This document shows, one piece after another, positions 45,019-53,792 of a stretch of 64,000 nucleotides of DNA (positions within the stretch are counted from its first letter, which is position 1; each line of letters opens with the position of its first letter). The stretch is taken from assembly GCF_014643775.1 (NCBI RefSeq), contig NZ_BMKC01000002.1, positions 248,001 to 312,000 of the forward strand. Direction: 5' to 3'. The notes under the pieces were generated by a model, which worked only from the letters and a program-made list of their open reading frames with translations, was not told the origin of the DNA and made no database searches. The position numbers and the translations under genes are program-made. Origin of the DNA: Arenimonas soli. GTDB lineage: Bacteria > Pseudomonadota > Gammaproteobacteria > Xanthomonadales > Xanthomonadaceae.

Positions 45019-45929
45019 AGGTTGGTCAACAACCACGCCCACGCCGGCAGCGTGGCGAGTGAAAACAGGATGCCATAGCCCACCAGCGCCGAGGCGAGGC
45101 TGGGCGCCAATCGGTGCGATATCGCCAACGCGGCGGCGGTGATCATCGGTGGCATCGCGGATTCAAGCACGGCGGTGTCGGCAGCGACGGCGTCCATCGG
45201 AAGCCAAACCACCAGCAGCAGCGCCAGCACCGGCATCACCAGCAGTTTCAGCGCCAGGCCCGCCGCCAGCGGCTTGAGTTCGTCGCGCGGCAGCTTCAGC
45301 TTCAGGCCCAGACCAATCGCCAGCACCACCAGCGGCAGCAAGGCATCGGCGAGGCGCTGCAGGCCGCCGGCGATCCAGTCCGGCGGATTCACCGGCATCA
45401 GCGTCAGGCCGAACACCAGCGCCAGGAAAGGCGGGAAGGTGGCGATGCGCCGCGCGATGTCGCGCCAGGTCGGTTCGGCGTCGCCGCCGTAGCGCGCCAG
45501 CACGTACAGACCGAAGGTGGAAAGAATGAGGAAGGCGCCGAACTGGTCGTAGATCACCGCATACGGCAAGGCGTCTTCGCCCAGCAGCGCGCGCACCAGC
45601 GGATAGCCCAGGAAGCTGGTGTTGCCCAGCGCCACGCACAGCAACAGCACCGCGTGCTGGTCGCGGCGCAGCTTCAGCAGCCGGGTCACCCCGGAGACCG
45701 CCAGCACGGTGGCGCCGAGCAGCGCCCAGGGCACCGCGGCCACCGCGATCACCTCGGGCCCCAGTTCCAGCCGCGGCGCGTAGCGCAGCACCGCCGCGGG
45801 CAGGCACACGTACAGCACCACCTTGTTCAAGACCTCCGGCGCGCTGTCCGGGAACAGGCGCAGGCGCTGGAACACCAGCCCCAGGGCCAGCATCGCCAGG
45901 ATCAGCGCGAAGGCGTCGAAGGCAGCCAT
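45012..45929 (-). CDS. AEC (auxin efflux carrier) family transporter
   Basis: The 305-residue protein has about ten membrane helices and the AEC family pattern: two homologous halves, each beginning with a helix pair. Examples are FALILAMLALGLVFQRL, KVVLYVCLPAAVLRYA, VLLLCVALGNTSFLGYPLVRAL, and in the second half LVVLAIGLGLKLKLP, LALKLLVMPVLALLLVVWL and MPPMITAAALAISHRL. The GNTSFLGYP segment is characteristic. Bacterial members export or import small carboxylates (malonate, malate); the substrate is unknown here. The final residues and stop (TNLP-stop) run into the REP element. Confidence 0.88.
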   Translation of the reverse strand: MAAFDAFALILAMLALGLVFQRLRLFPDSAPEVLNKVVLYVCLPAAVLRYAPRLELGPEVIAVAAVPWALLGATVLAVSGVTRLLKLRRDQHAVLLLCVALGNTSFLGYPLVRALLGEDALPYAVIYDQFGAFLILSTFGLYVLARYGGDAEPTWRDIARRIATFPPFLALVFGLTLMPVNPPDWIAGGLQRLADALLPLVVLAIGLGLKLKLPRDELKPLAAGLALKLLVMPVLALLLVVWLPMDAVAADTAVLESAMPPMITAAALAISHRLAPSLASALVGYGILFSLATLPAWAWLLTNLP

Positions 45930-45941
45930 GCGGTGCGCCGG

Positions 45942-47768
45942 TCAGCCGGCGCGGGCGGCCTTTTCGCTGGCGATCCACTCGCGGACCTTGGTCTGCAGCA
46001 CGCCCATGGGCAGCGCACCGTCGGCCAGCACCTGGCGATGGAAGGCGCGCACGTCGAAGTCTTCGCCCAGCTCGGCTTCGGCCTCGTCGCGCAGCTCGCG
46101 GATGACCCGCTGCCCGATCTTGTAGGAAAGTGCCTGGCCGGGCATCACGATGTAGCGCTCGACTTCGGCCACGACGTCGGACTCGGCCATGGACGAGTTC
46201 TGCAGCATGTAGTCGATCGCCTGCTCGCGGCTCCAGCCGTAGTAGTGCAGGCCGGTGTCCACCACCAGGCGCATGGCGCGCAGCTGTTCGTCGCTCAGGC
46301 GGCCGTACCATTGGTAGGGGTCGGTGAACAGGCCCATTTCCTTGCCCAGCGATTCGGCGTAAAGCGCCCAGCCTTCGGCGTAGGCGGTGTAGCCGCCGAA
46401 GCGGCGGAAGGCCGGCAGGGATTCGAGTTCCTGCTGGATCGACACCTGGAAGTGGTGGCCCGGCGAGGCTTCGTGGATGGACAGGGTTTCGACCAGGAAG
46501 TTGGGCTGGGCGCGCAGGTTGAAGGTGTTGAGGTAGAACACGCCCGGCCGCGACCCGTCCGGCGTGCCGGCCATGTAGGACGCGCCGGCCGAGGATTCGG
46601 CGCGGAAGGCTTCGACTTCGCGCACTTCGTAGTCGGCCTTGGGGAAGATGTCGAACAGCTTCGGCAGCGCCGGGTTGATCTTCGCCTGCACGTCGCGATA
46701 CGCCTGCAGCGCTTCTTCGGGTGTCTTGAAGTAGAAGCGGTCGTCGGTCTGCAAGTGGCGGAAGAAGGCCGGCAGGTCGCCTTCGAAGCCGACCTGTTCG
46801 CGAACGGCGTTCATTTCGGCAAGGATGCGCGCCACTTCGTCCAGGCCGAACTGGTGGATTTCTTCCGGCGACAGGTCGGTGGTGGTCTGGGTACGCACGC
46901 TGTAGGCGTACCAGTCCTTGCCGTCGGGCAGGTGCATCATGCCCACGCCTTCGCGCGCGGCCGGCAGGTAATGGTCGCGCAGGAAGTCGCGCATGGCGGC
47001 GTATTCCGGCACCACGGTGCCCATGATCGCCGCGCGGTAGGCGGCGGTAAGGCGTTCGCGTTCGTCGGCCGGAAAGTCGTCGGGCATGCTGGCGATCGGC
47101 CCCCAGAACACGCTGTCCTCGGCGCGCTTGACGACGTGCGCCGCGAACTGCGGGATGGACTTCTCGACCACCGGACGGGGCTGCACCACGCCCTGGGCCA
47201 TGCCTTCGCGCATGTTGGCCATGGCGCTTTGGTTGATGGCCGGGAAGGCGGCGATGCGCGCCAGGAAGTCGTCGTAGTGCTTGACCTCGCGGAAGGGCTG
47301 CAGGCTCTTTCCCGAGCCAAGCTGGGCGAAGAAGCTGCCGTAGTTGTTCATCTGGTTCACCGGCAGCATCCAGCCGGGGAAACGATTGCCTTCCAGCGAA
47401 AGAGTGCGGTCGCTGACGAAGACGTCGTAGCTGAGCCGGTCCTGGCCGGCCAGGGCATCTCGGTCCAGGCGCTGGACGCGGCCGAGGAAGTCGCGCTCGC
47501 GCGCTTCGGCCTGTTCGCGGAAGCTTGCCGAGAAGAAGTCGGGCAGCTGGTCGTTGTAGCGCAGGTCGCCCAGGGCGGTGGCCATGATCGGGTTGGCCTC
47601 GAGCTCGGCCTCGTGCCAGTCGGCCAGCAAGGTGTTGAGCTCGGCGGCCACCGCAGCTTGATCGGCGGCGGTTCGTTCGGCGGCAACGGGAGTGGCCGCG
47701 GGCGCAGGTTCGCCCCCGCAGGCGGTGAGCAGCAGCAGGCAGGACAAACTCAGGGCCAGGGTGCGCAT
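45942..47768 (-). CDS. DUF885 zinc-peptidase-like lipoprotein
   Basis: The 608-residue protein has a lipoprotein signal (lipobox LLTACG, Cys17) and the large all-helical DUF885 domain. The HEASPGHHFQV motif (His-Glu-x4-His-His) supplies the zinc-binding residues of this M32-like peptidase family. It is followed by YTAYAEGWALYAESLGKEM, where the glutamate is expected to be the third ligand, and YIVMPGQALSYKIGQRVI. All family blocks are present and full length. Members are assumed to be periplasmic metallopeptidases of unknown specificity. It is divergent from the gamma-glutamyltransferase gene, a possible functional partner in peptide turnover. Confidence 0.9.
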   Translation of the reverse strand: MRTLALSLSCLLLLTACGGEPAPAATPVAAERTAADQAAVAAELNTLLADWHEAELEANPIMATALGDLRYNDQLPDFFSASFREQAEARERDFLGRVQRLDRDALAGQDRLSYDVFVSDRTLSLEGNRFPGWMLPVNQMNNYGSFFAQLGSGKSLQPFREVKHYDDFLARIAAFPAINQSAMANMREGMAQGVVQPRPVVEKSIPQFAAHVVKRAEDSVFWGPIASMPDDFPADERERLTAAYRAAIMGTVVPEYAAMRDFLRDHYLPAAREGVGMMHLPDGKDWYAYSVRTQTTTDLSPEEIHQFGLDEVARILAEMNAVREQVGFEGDLPAFFRHLQTDDRFYFKTPEEALQAYRDVQAKINPALPKLFDIFPKADYEVREVEAFRAESSAGASYMAGTPDGSRPGVFYLNTFNLRAQPNFLVETLSIHEASPGHHFQVSIQQELESLPAFRRFGGYTAYAEGWALYAESLGKEMGLFTDPYQWYGRLSDEQLRAMRLVVDTGLHYYGWSREQAIDYMLQNSSMAESDVVAEVERYIVMPGQALSYKIGQRVIRELRDEAEAELGEDFDVRAFHRQVLADGALPMGVLQTKVREWIASEKAARAG

Positions 47769-47836
47769 GACGTTTCCTTCGCTTCGGATCGGGGACAGTG
47801 CGCTATCTTCCCCCAGTCACCGCCCGGAGCCTACCG

Positions 47837-49567
47837 ATGAAAGTCATGCCCGCCTGCCTGATGTGCTGCCTGGTCCTGCTGGCGGCGCCTGCCCCGGCCG
47901 CCGACCGCATCACCGGCCAGCCTTTCGCCACCCGGTCCGTGGTGTATGCCCCCGAAGCCATGGCCGCCACGTCGCACCCGCTGGCCACGCAGATCGCGCT
48001 GGACGTGATGAAGCAGGGCGGCAGCGCCGTTGACGCCGCCATCGCCGCGAACGCGGCACTGGGCCTGATGGAGCCCACGGGCAACGGCATCGGCGGCGAC
48101 CTGTTCGCCATCGTCTGGGACCCGAAGTCGCAGAAGCTGCACGGCTACAACGGCTCCGGCCGTTCGCCGAAAGGCCTTACGCTGAAGTGGTTCCAGGACA
48201 ACGGCCATCAATCGGTGCCTTCGCACGGCCCGCTGCCGGTGACCGTGCCGGGCACGGTGGACGGCTGGTTCGCGCTGCACGGCCGCTTCGGCAAGCTGCC
48301 CATGGCCGACGTGCTGGCGCCGACCGTGCGCTATGCGCGCGACGGCCACCCGGTGCACGACACCATCGCCTACTACTGGAACCGCAGCGTGCCCCTGCTT
48401 TCGAAGTGGCCGGGTTTCAGCGAACAGTTCACCTTCGACGGCCGCGCGCCGCGCACCGGCGAGCTGTGGAAGAACCCGAACCTGGCCAACACGCTCGAAA
48501 CCATCGGCCGCGAGGGCCGCGACGCCTTCTACAAGGGCGACATCGCCCGCCGCATCGACGCCTACTTCCGCGAACACGACGGCTTCCTGCGCTACGAGGA
48601 CCTGGCCGCGCACGAAGGCGAGTGGGTCGAGCCGGCCAGCGCCAACTACCGCGGCGTCGACGTCTGGGAACTGCCGCCCAACGGCCAGGGCATCGCCGCG
48701 CTGCAGATCCTGGAGATCCTGGAAGGTTTCGACTTCTCGAAGTTCGAGTTCGGCAGCGCCGAACACGTGCACCTGTTCGTCGAGGCCAAGAAGCTGGCCT
48801 TCGCCGACCGCGCGCGCTGGTACGCCGACCCGGACTATTTCCCGGCCCGCGACGGTGATCGCGCCAAGGCCAAGGCCCTGGTCGGTGAACTCGTTTCCGA
48901 GCAGTACGCCGCCAAGCGCCGCGCGCTGATCAACCCCGACCGCGCCGCACGCTCGGTGGACGCGGGCATCCTGCAGCACGGCGACACCATCTACCTGACC
49001 ACCGCGGACAAGGACGGCATGATGGTGTCGCTTATCCAGTCCAACTACCGCGGCATGGGCAGCGGCATGGCGACGCCGGGCCTGGGCTTCATCTTCCAGG
49101 ACCGCGGCGAGCAGTTCGTGCTCAAGGCCGGCCACCCCAACAGCTTCGCGCCGGGCAAGCGGCCCTTCCACACCATCATCCCGGCCTTCATCACCAAGGA
49201 CGGCGAACCCTGGGTCAGCTTCGGCCTGATGGGCGGCGCGATGCAGCCGCAGGGCCACGCCCAGATCGTGATGAACCTGGTGGATTTCGGCATGAACCTG
49301 CAGGAAGCCGGCGATGCGCCGCGCATCCAGCACGACGGCAGCACCGACCCCGCCGGCCAGGTGGCTGAGATGAACGACGGCGGCGTGCTGAACCTGGAAA
49401 CCGGTTTCCCCTACGAAACCATCCGCGCGCTGATGCGCAAGGGCCACACCATCGAATTCGCCGACGGCCCCTACGGCGGCTACCAGGCCATCGCCCGCGA
49501 CCCGGAAACAGGCGTTTACGCCGGCGCGTCGGAAAGTCGCAAGGACGGCCAGGCCGCCGGGTACTGA
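47837..49567 (+). CDS. Gamma-glutamyltransferase-family protein (YwrD type)
   Basis: The 576-residue protein starts at the ATG at 47837 (MKVMPACLMCC) with a signal peptide ending near APAPA. It is a full-length Ntn-hydrolase gamma-glutamyltransferase: SGRSPKGLTL, PVTVPGTVDGWFALHGRFGK, ELPPNGQGIAALQILEIL, VEAKKLAFADRARWYAD. The processing site reads HGDTIYLTTADKDG. The nucleophilic Thr is retained, but the usual following Thr-His is replaced by Ile-Tyr, as in YwrD-like members. SLIQSNYRGMGSGM and FGLMGGAMQPQGHAQI (oxyanion and substrate loops) are present. Cleavage of gamma-glutamyl compounds such as glutathione in the periplasm is likely. A TATCTT -10-like box lies at 47804-47809. Confidence 0.92.
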   Translation: MKVMPACLMCCLVLLAAPAPAADRITGQPFATRSVVYAPEAMAATSHPLATQIALDVMKQGGSAVDAAIAANAALGLMEPTGNGIGGDLFAIVWDPKSQKLHGYNGSGRSPKGLTLKWFQDNGHQSVPSHGPLPVTVPGTVDGWFALHGRFGKLPMADVLAPTVRYARDGHPVHDTIAYYWNRSVPLLSKWPGFSEQFTFDGRAPRTGELWKNPNLANTLETIGREGRDAFYKGDIARRIDAYFREHDGFLRYEDLAAHEGEWVEPASANYRGVDVWELPPNGQGIAALQILEILEGFDFSKFEFGSAEHVHLFVEAKKLAFADRARWYADPDYFPARDGDRAKAKALVGELVSEQYAAKRRALINPDRAARSVDAGILQHGDTIYLTTADKDGMMVSLIQSNYRGMGSGMATPGLGFIFQDRGEQFVLKAGHPNSFAPGKRPFHTIIPAFITKDGEPWVSFGLMGGAMQPQGHAQIVMNLVDFGMNLQEAGDAPRIQHDGSTDPAGQVAEMNDGGVLNLETGFPYETIRALMRKGHTIEFADGPYGGYQAIARDPETGVYAGASESRKDGQAAGY

Positions 49568-49591
49568 CCGCACGGGGCGATGCAGACGCCC

Positions 49592-52435
49592 TTAGCCGAT
49601 GTGGCGACGCAGGCGTTCGACGGCCGTCGCCACGTCGGCGCAGGCGGGCAGGACCTGGGCCCAGTCGGCCGCCTTGGCGGCGGTTTCGGCGGCCTCCGCC
49701 GCCTCCGCCAGGGGGCTCGCCCCCACCAGGCGGGCAGCGCCTTTTATCTTGTGGGCCTGGCGCCCCACCGCGGCCAGGTCGCCGGTGGCCCGGGCGGCGT
49801 CCAGGCCCTGCAGGTCCTGGGCGGTGGCGGCCAGGAAGTCGTCCAGCAGGGCCTTGGTTTCCACCGGGTCCCCGCCGGTCAGCGGCGCCAGCACCGCGGG
49901 ATCAAGCGGTAGCGGTTCGCCCGCCACCTGCGGCAGCGGCGTGCCCGGCCGGACGTCGGCGGACAAGGGCACGGTGTGCGGCAGCCAGCGTTGCAGGGTC
50001 GCCACCAGTTCGGGTATCGACACCGGCTTGGCCAGGTAGGCGTCCATGCCCGCGGCCAGGCAGCGTTCGGCCTCGCCCTTGAGCGCGGCGGCGGTAAGGG
50101 CGACCACCGGGGTGTGCTTGAGCTTGCGGGCCGCTTCCTCCTCGCGCAGGGCGCGGGCGAATTCGTAGCCGTCCATCACCGGCATGTGCACGTCCGACAG
50201 CACCAGGCCATAGCGCCCGGTGCGCCAGGCCTCAAGGCCCTTGCGGCCGTCTTCGACGCTTTCGCTGGCGTACCCGGCCAGGGCCAGCTGGCGGGCCACC
50301 ACCAGGCGGTTGGTGGGGTGGTCGTCGACGATCAGCACCAGGCTGCCTTCGGCCCGGGCTACTTCAAGGCTGGGCAGCGGCCGGGCCAGGAAGCCCTGGG
50401 TGGGGTCGGCAGGAAGCTCGGCTTCGAGTTCGGACTCCACGCCGCGTGGCAGCACCAGGTCCAGGCAGATGGTGGTGCCGGCCCCGGGCGTGCTTTCCAT
50501 GCTTATCTCGCCCCCCATCAGTTCCGCCAGGCGCCGGGAAATGACCAGGCCCAGGCCGGTGCCGCCGTAGCGCCGGGTGGTGCTGCCCTCGGCCTGGGAG
50601 AACGGCTGGAACAGCCGCGCCTGCTGCTCGGCGGTGACGCCGATGCCGGTGTCGGTGATCCGGAAACGCAGGCGGTCGCCGTCGCCTTCGCGGCCCTTCC
50701 ACTCCAGTGCGGCTTCGACCACGCCCTTGTCGGTGAACTTGATCGCGTTCGACAGGAAGTTGCCCAGCACCTGGCGCAGGCGCAGGCCGTCGGCGCGGTG
50801 GGCGGGGCCGATGCGGTCGTCCACCTGGCACAGCAGCACCAGGCCCTTGCTGGACGCCGAACCGCTGAAATTGGCCACGGTGGACTGCAGCAGGCGCGGC
50901 AGCGAAATCGTGGTCGGCGACAGCTCCAGCCGGCCGGCCTCGACCTTCGAGAAATCCAGGATGTCGCCGATGATCTGCAGCAGCGAGCGCGCCGACTGCT
51001 GGATGACCGCGATGGTGCGGCGCTGGTCCTCGTCGAGCCGGCTGTGCGACAGCACCTCGAGCATGCCGGTGACGCCGATCATCGGCGTGCGGATCTCGTG
51101 GCTCATGGCCGCGACGAAGCTGGACTTGGCTTCGCTGGCCTCCAGGGCGCGGGTTTCGCTGGCGCGCAGGCGCTGTTCAAGCTGCTTTATCTGGGTGAGG
51201 TCGGTACCCACGGCCAGGTAGCCCACGGTCTGGCCACCGGCATCGCGCACCGGCGAGGTCGCCAGCAGCACCGGCACGGTTTCGTCGTCCTTGCGCACGA
51301 ACTCCAGCTCCAGCGGGTCGGGGCCCTGGTCGATCAGCATCGGGAACAGCCGGGCGTCGGCGGGTACCGCGTGGTCGCGCGTGGCGGCCAGGCCGGACGC
51401 CAGCCGATCGAGGTCGGCGGGGCTGACCAGGCGGTCGAGCCCGGCGCGGCCGACCATCTGCTCCCGGCGGTGCCCCGTGAGGCGTTCGGCCTGCGGGTTG
51501 AAACTGGTGAAGTGGCCCTGGGTGTCCATGGACATGATCGCCACCCGCGCCGCGGCGAACAGCGAACGCTGGAACATGTCCCTTTCGGTCAGCGCGGTGC
51601 GCACCTGTTCGTTGCGGGCCAGCTGTTCGTTGAGTTCGGCCTCGTACTTGCGCACGTCGTCGCGCATCACCAGGAAGGCGTCCATGACGTCGCCGAGTTC
51701 GCCCGAGGGCGAATAGCGCGGCACGCCCTGGTAGTCGTGCCGGCGCATCTGCTGGGCCAGCGACGTCAGCGATTCCACGCCCTTGTAGATGTTGCGCAAC
51801 AGCTTGCGGCCGACCAGGGCCACCACCAGCAGGGTGGCGAAGCTAAGGCCGGTCCGCAGCCAGGCCGTGCGCTGGGCGCGCTTGGTCTGGGCGCGCACCT
51901 TCTGTTCGGCCTCGATCATCTCGAGGTCGCCCAGGTGCTTCATGCGGGTGGTGACCGGGTCGATGGCCGGGTAGAGCTCGGTGTCGGCGAAGCGGGCCAG
52001 GCCGACGATGTCCTTTTGCACCAGGGTCTGGCGCAGGGTTTCGGCGGCGGTGTCGGCGCGCACCTTCGAGCGTTGCACCTGGGCGAAGATCTGCGCCTGT
52101 TCTTCGGTCAGCGGCATCGACTCCAGGGCCTGCCAGTGGTCGCGTATGCGCAGGCGGGCGTTGTCGACGACCTGCAGGCCCTCTTCCCAGCTGATCAGGT
52201 GGTTGCGGACGCGGAAGGTGGTGTCGACGATGTCCATGCCGTAGGCATCGGACACCGCCTTGATGCGGCGGAGGCCGGCCAGGGACTCGTCCTTGAGCGC
52301 CAGCAGCGCCGCCTGGTTCTGCTGGCGCTCGTATTCGTCCAGGGCCAGCACGGCGGCGCCGGTGAGCAGCAGCAACCCGAACAGCCCCAGCAGCTGCAGC
52401 CGGATGCCGAAACGGGGCCGTCCGGTGGCTGCCAT
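49592..52435 (-). CDS. Hybrid sensor histidine kinase with receiver and HPt domains
   Basis: The 947-residue membrane protein has TM helices at about 13-31 and 193-210 around a ~160-residue periplasmic helical sensor region, then a HAMP-like segment, a PAS domain (about 290-415) and a histidine kinase core. The phospho-acceptor is His446 (AMSHEIRTPMIG). The N box is FLSNAIKFTDK and the G boxes are TDTGIGV and GGTGLGL. A receiver domain follows (acceptor Asp748, VLSDVHMPVMDGY), then a C-terminal HPt domain with His895 (RQAHKIKGAARLVG). The His-Asp-His relay must deliver phosphate to a separate receiver. The REC-EAL gene eight bases upstream is the obvious partner. Confidence 0.93.
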   Translation of the reverse strand: MAATGRPRFGIRLQLLGLFGLLLLTGAAVLALDEYERQQNQAALLALKDESLAGLRRIKAVSDAYGMDIVDTTFRVRNHLISWEEGLQVVDNARLRIRDHWQALESMPLTEEQAQIFAQVQRSKVRADTAAETLRQTLVQKDIVGLARFADTELYPAIDPVTTRMKHLGDLEMIEAEQKVRAQTKRAQRTAWLRTGLSFATLLVVALVGRKLLRNIYKGVESLTSLAQQMRRHDYQGVPRYSPSGELGDVMDAFLVMRDDVRKYEAELNEQLARNEQVRTALTERDMFQRSLFAAARVAIMSMDTQGHFTSFNPQAERLTGHRREQMVGRAGLDRLVSPADLDRLASGLAATRDHAVPADARLFPMLIDQGPDPLELEFVRKDDETVPVLLATSPVRDAGGQTVGYLAVGTDLTQIKQLEQRLRASETRALEASEAKSSFVAAMSHEIRTPMIGVTGMLEVLSHSRLDEDQRRTIAVIQQSARSLLQIIGDILDFSKVEAGRLELSPTTISLPRLLQSTVANFSGSASSKGLVLLCQVDDRIGPAHRADGLRLRQVLGNFLSNAIKFTDKGVVEAALEWKGREGDGDRLRFRITDTGIGVTAEQQARLFQPFSQAEGSTTRRYGGTGLGLVISRRLAELMGGEISMESTPGAGTTICLDLVLPRGVESELEAELPADPTQGFLARPLPSLEVARAEGSLVLIVDDHPTNRLVVARQLALAGYASESVEDGRKGLEAWRTGRYGLVLSDVHMPVMDGYEFARALREEEAARKLKHTPVVALTAAALKGEAERCLAAGMDAYLAKPVSIPELVATLQRWLPHTVPLSADVRPGTPLPQVAGEPLPLDPAVLAPLTGGDPVETKALLDDFLAATAQDLQGLDAARATGDLAAVGRQAHKIKGAARLVGASPLAEAAEAAETAAKAADWAQVLPACADVATAVERLRRHIG

Positions 52436-52443
52436 GCGCGTCC

Positions 52444-53640
52444 CTAGTGGTGGGTCTGGCGCCAGCGCTGGATGGCGTCGGGCAGTTCTTCACCCGGCAC
52501 CGGCGCGGAAATCAGGTAGCCCTGGGCGAAGTCGCAGCCCAACTGGGCCAGCAGCTGCCATTCGTCCACCGTTTCCACGCCCTCGGCCACCACGCACAGG
52601 TCCAGCTTGCGGGCCAGGTCGAGGCTGGTTTCGATCATGGCGCGCTTGCGCGGCTGGGTGGGCGCGCCCGAGACGAAGCCACGGTCGATCTTGAGTTCGG
52701 TGAAGGGGATCTGGGACAGCTGCGACAGCGACGAATAGCCGGTGCCGAAATCGTCCACGCTAAGGCCGAATCCCTTCAGGCGCAGGCGCGCCAGCATGCC
52801 CAGGCCGCGCGCGGTGTCGCTCATCACCGAGCTTTCGGTGATCTCGAGCACGATCTTTTCCGGGCTGACGCCGTGTTCGCGCAGCACCGCTTCGTAGCGG
52901 TCGGCCACTTCCGGGCCGGTCAGGTTCTGGGCCGATACGTTCACCGAAACCCGCAGGTCCAGGCTGCGCGCCTGCCAGCGCTTGGACCAGGCGCAGGCCT
53001 GCACCAGCATCAGGCTGGTCAGTTCGTCCACCAGGCCGCCGGCCTCCATCAGCGGCACGAAGACCGCGGGCGGCACCATGCGGCCGTCGTCCAGGCGCCA
53101 GCGGGCCAGGGCCTCGACGCCGACGATCTTGCCGTTGCCGAACTCGGCCTGGGGTTGGAAGTGCGCGGTGATGTCACCCCGCGACAGGGCCTCGCGAGCC
53201 TGTTCGAGGGACACCTCGATGTCGTTGGGCATGGCGGTCGGCCCCGGGCCGCTTTCGTACAGCGACAGCACGGTGGTGAGCTTGCCGGGCGTCAGCGGCT
53301 TTTCGATGCAGCCCAGCACGCGCAGGCCCGAGGCCTTGGCCATCACCTGCACGGTGTGCAGCAGGGCCGGTTCCATCGCGCTGACCACGGCGATCGAATG
53401 CGCGAGGCGGTCCTGGGCGACGATGCCGATGAACTCCACGCCGTCCATGCCCGGCATGTCCAGGTCCACCAGCACCACGTCGGGTGCCTCGGGCAGGCTG
53501 CGCAGCAGGTCCAGGGCCTGGAAGCCGTCGGCCGCCTCGTGCAGGTGCGTGAGGCCAAGGTCGCCCAGCAGGCGCAGTCCCAGCCGGCGCTGGAAGCCGT
53601 GGTCTTCCACCAGCAGTACGCGCAGATCCGCCAGGCTCAT
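52444..53640 (-). CDS. REC-EAL cyclic-di-GMP phosphodiesterase
   Basis: The 398-residue cytoplasmic protein starts at the ATG at 53640 (MSLADLRVLLVEDHG). Its receiver domain (about 6-125) has acceptor Asp59 (VVLVDLDMPGMDG). The EAL domain (about 140-390) keeps the catalytic EAL triplet at about 176-178 (GVEALARW), metal-binding DDFGTGYSSLSQL, KIDRGF, EGVE and QGYLISAPV. It is therefore predicted to hydrolyse c-di-GMP, with activity set by phosphorylation. The hybrid kinase gene follows eight bases downstream, and the opposing GGDEF protein is divergent. Confidence 0.93.
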   Translation of the reverse strand: MSLADLRVLLVEDHGFQRRLGLRLLGDLGLTHLHEAADGFQALDLLRSLPEAPDVVLVDLDMPGMDGVEFIGIVAQDRLAHSIAVVSAMEPALLHTVQVMAKASGLRVLGCIEKPLTPGKLTTVLSLYESGPGPTAMPNDIEVSLEQAREALSRGDITAHFQPQAEFGNGKIVGVEALARWRLDDGRMVPPAVFVPLMEAGGLVDELTSLMLVQACAWSKRWQARSLDLRVSVNVSAQNLTGPEVADRYEAVLREHGVSPEKIVLEITESSVMSDTARGLGMLARLRLKGFGLSVDDFGTGYSSLSQLSQIPFTELKIDRGFVSGAPTQPRKRAMIETSLDLARKLDLCVVAEGVETVDEWQLLAQLGCDFAQGYLISAPVPGEELPDAIQRWRQTHH

Positions 53641-53792
53641 CCGTCCCCTCCCCGGGTAGCTTCCCGACTCTACCGGGCGACCGTTCAGGAAGGAAGGCAC
53701 GGCGCCGCGGGCCGGGTCCGGCCACAGGATGGCCGCACCGTTCCGGGCCGTGCGTCGCAGCCCCTGCCAGTCCCCTGGAGTAGACTGGGCCC

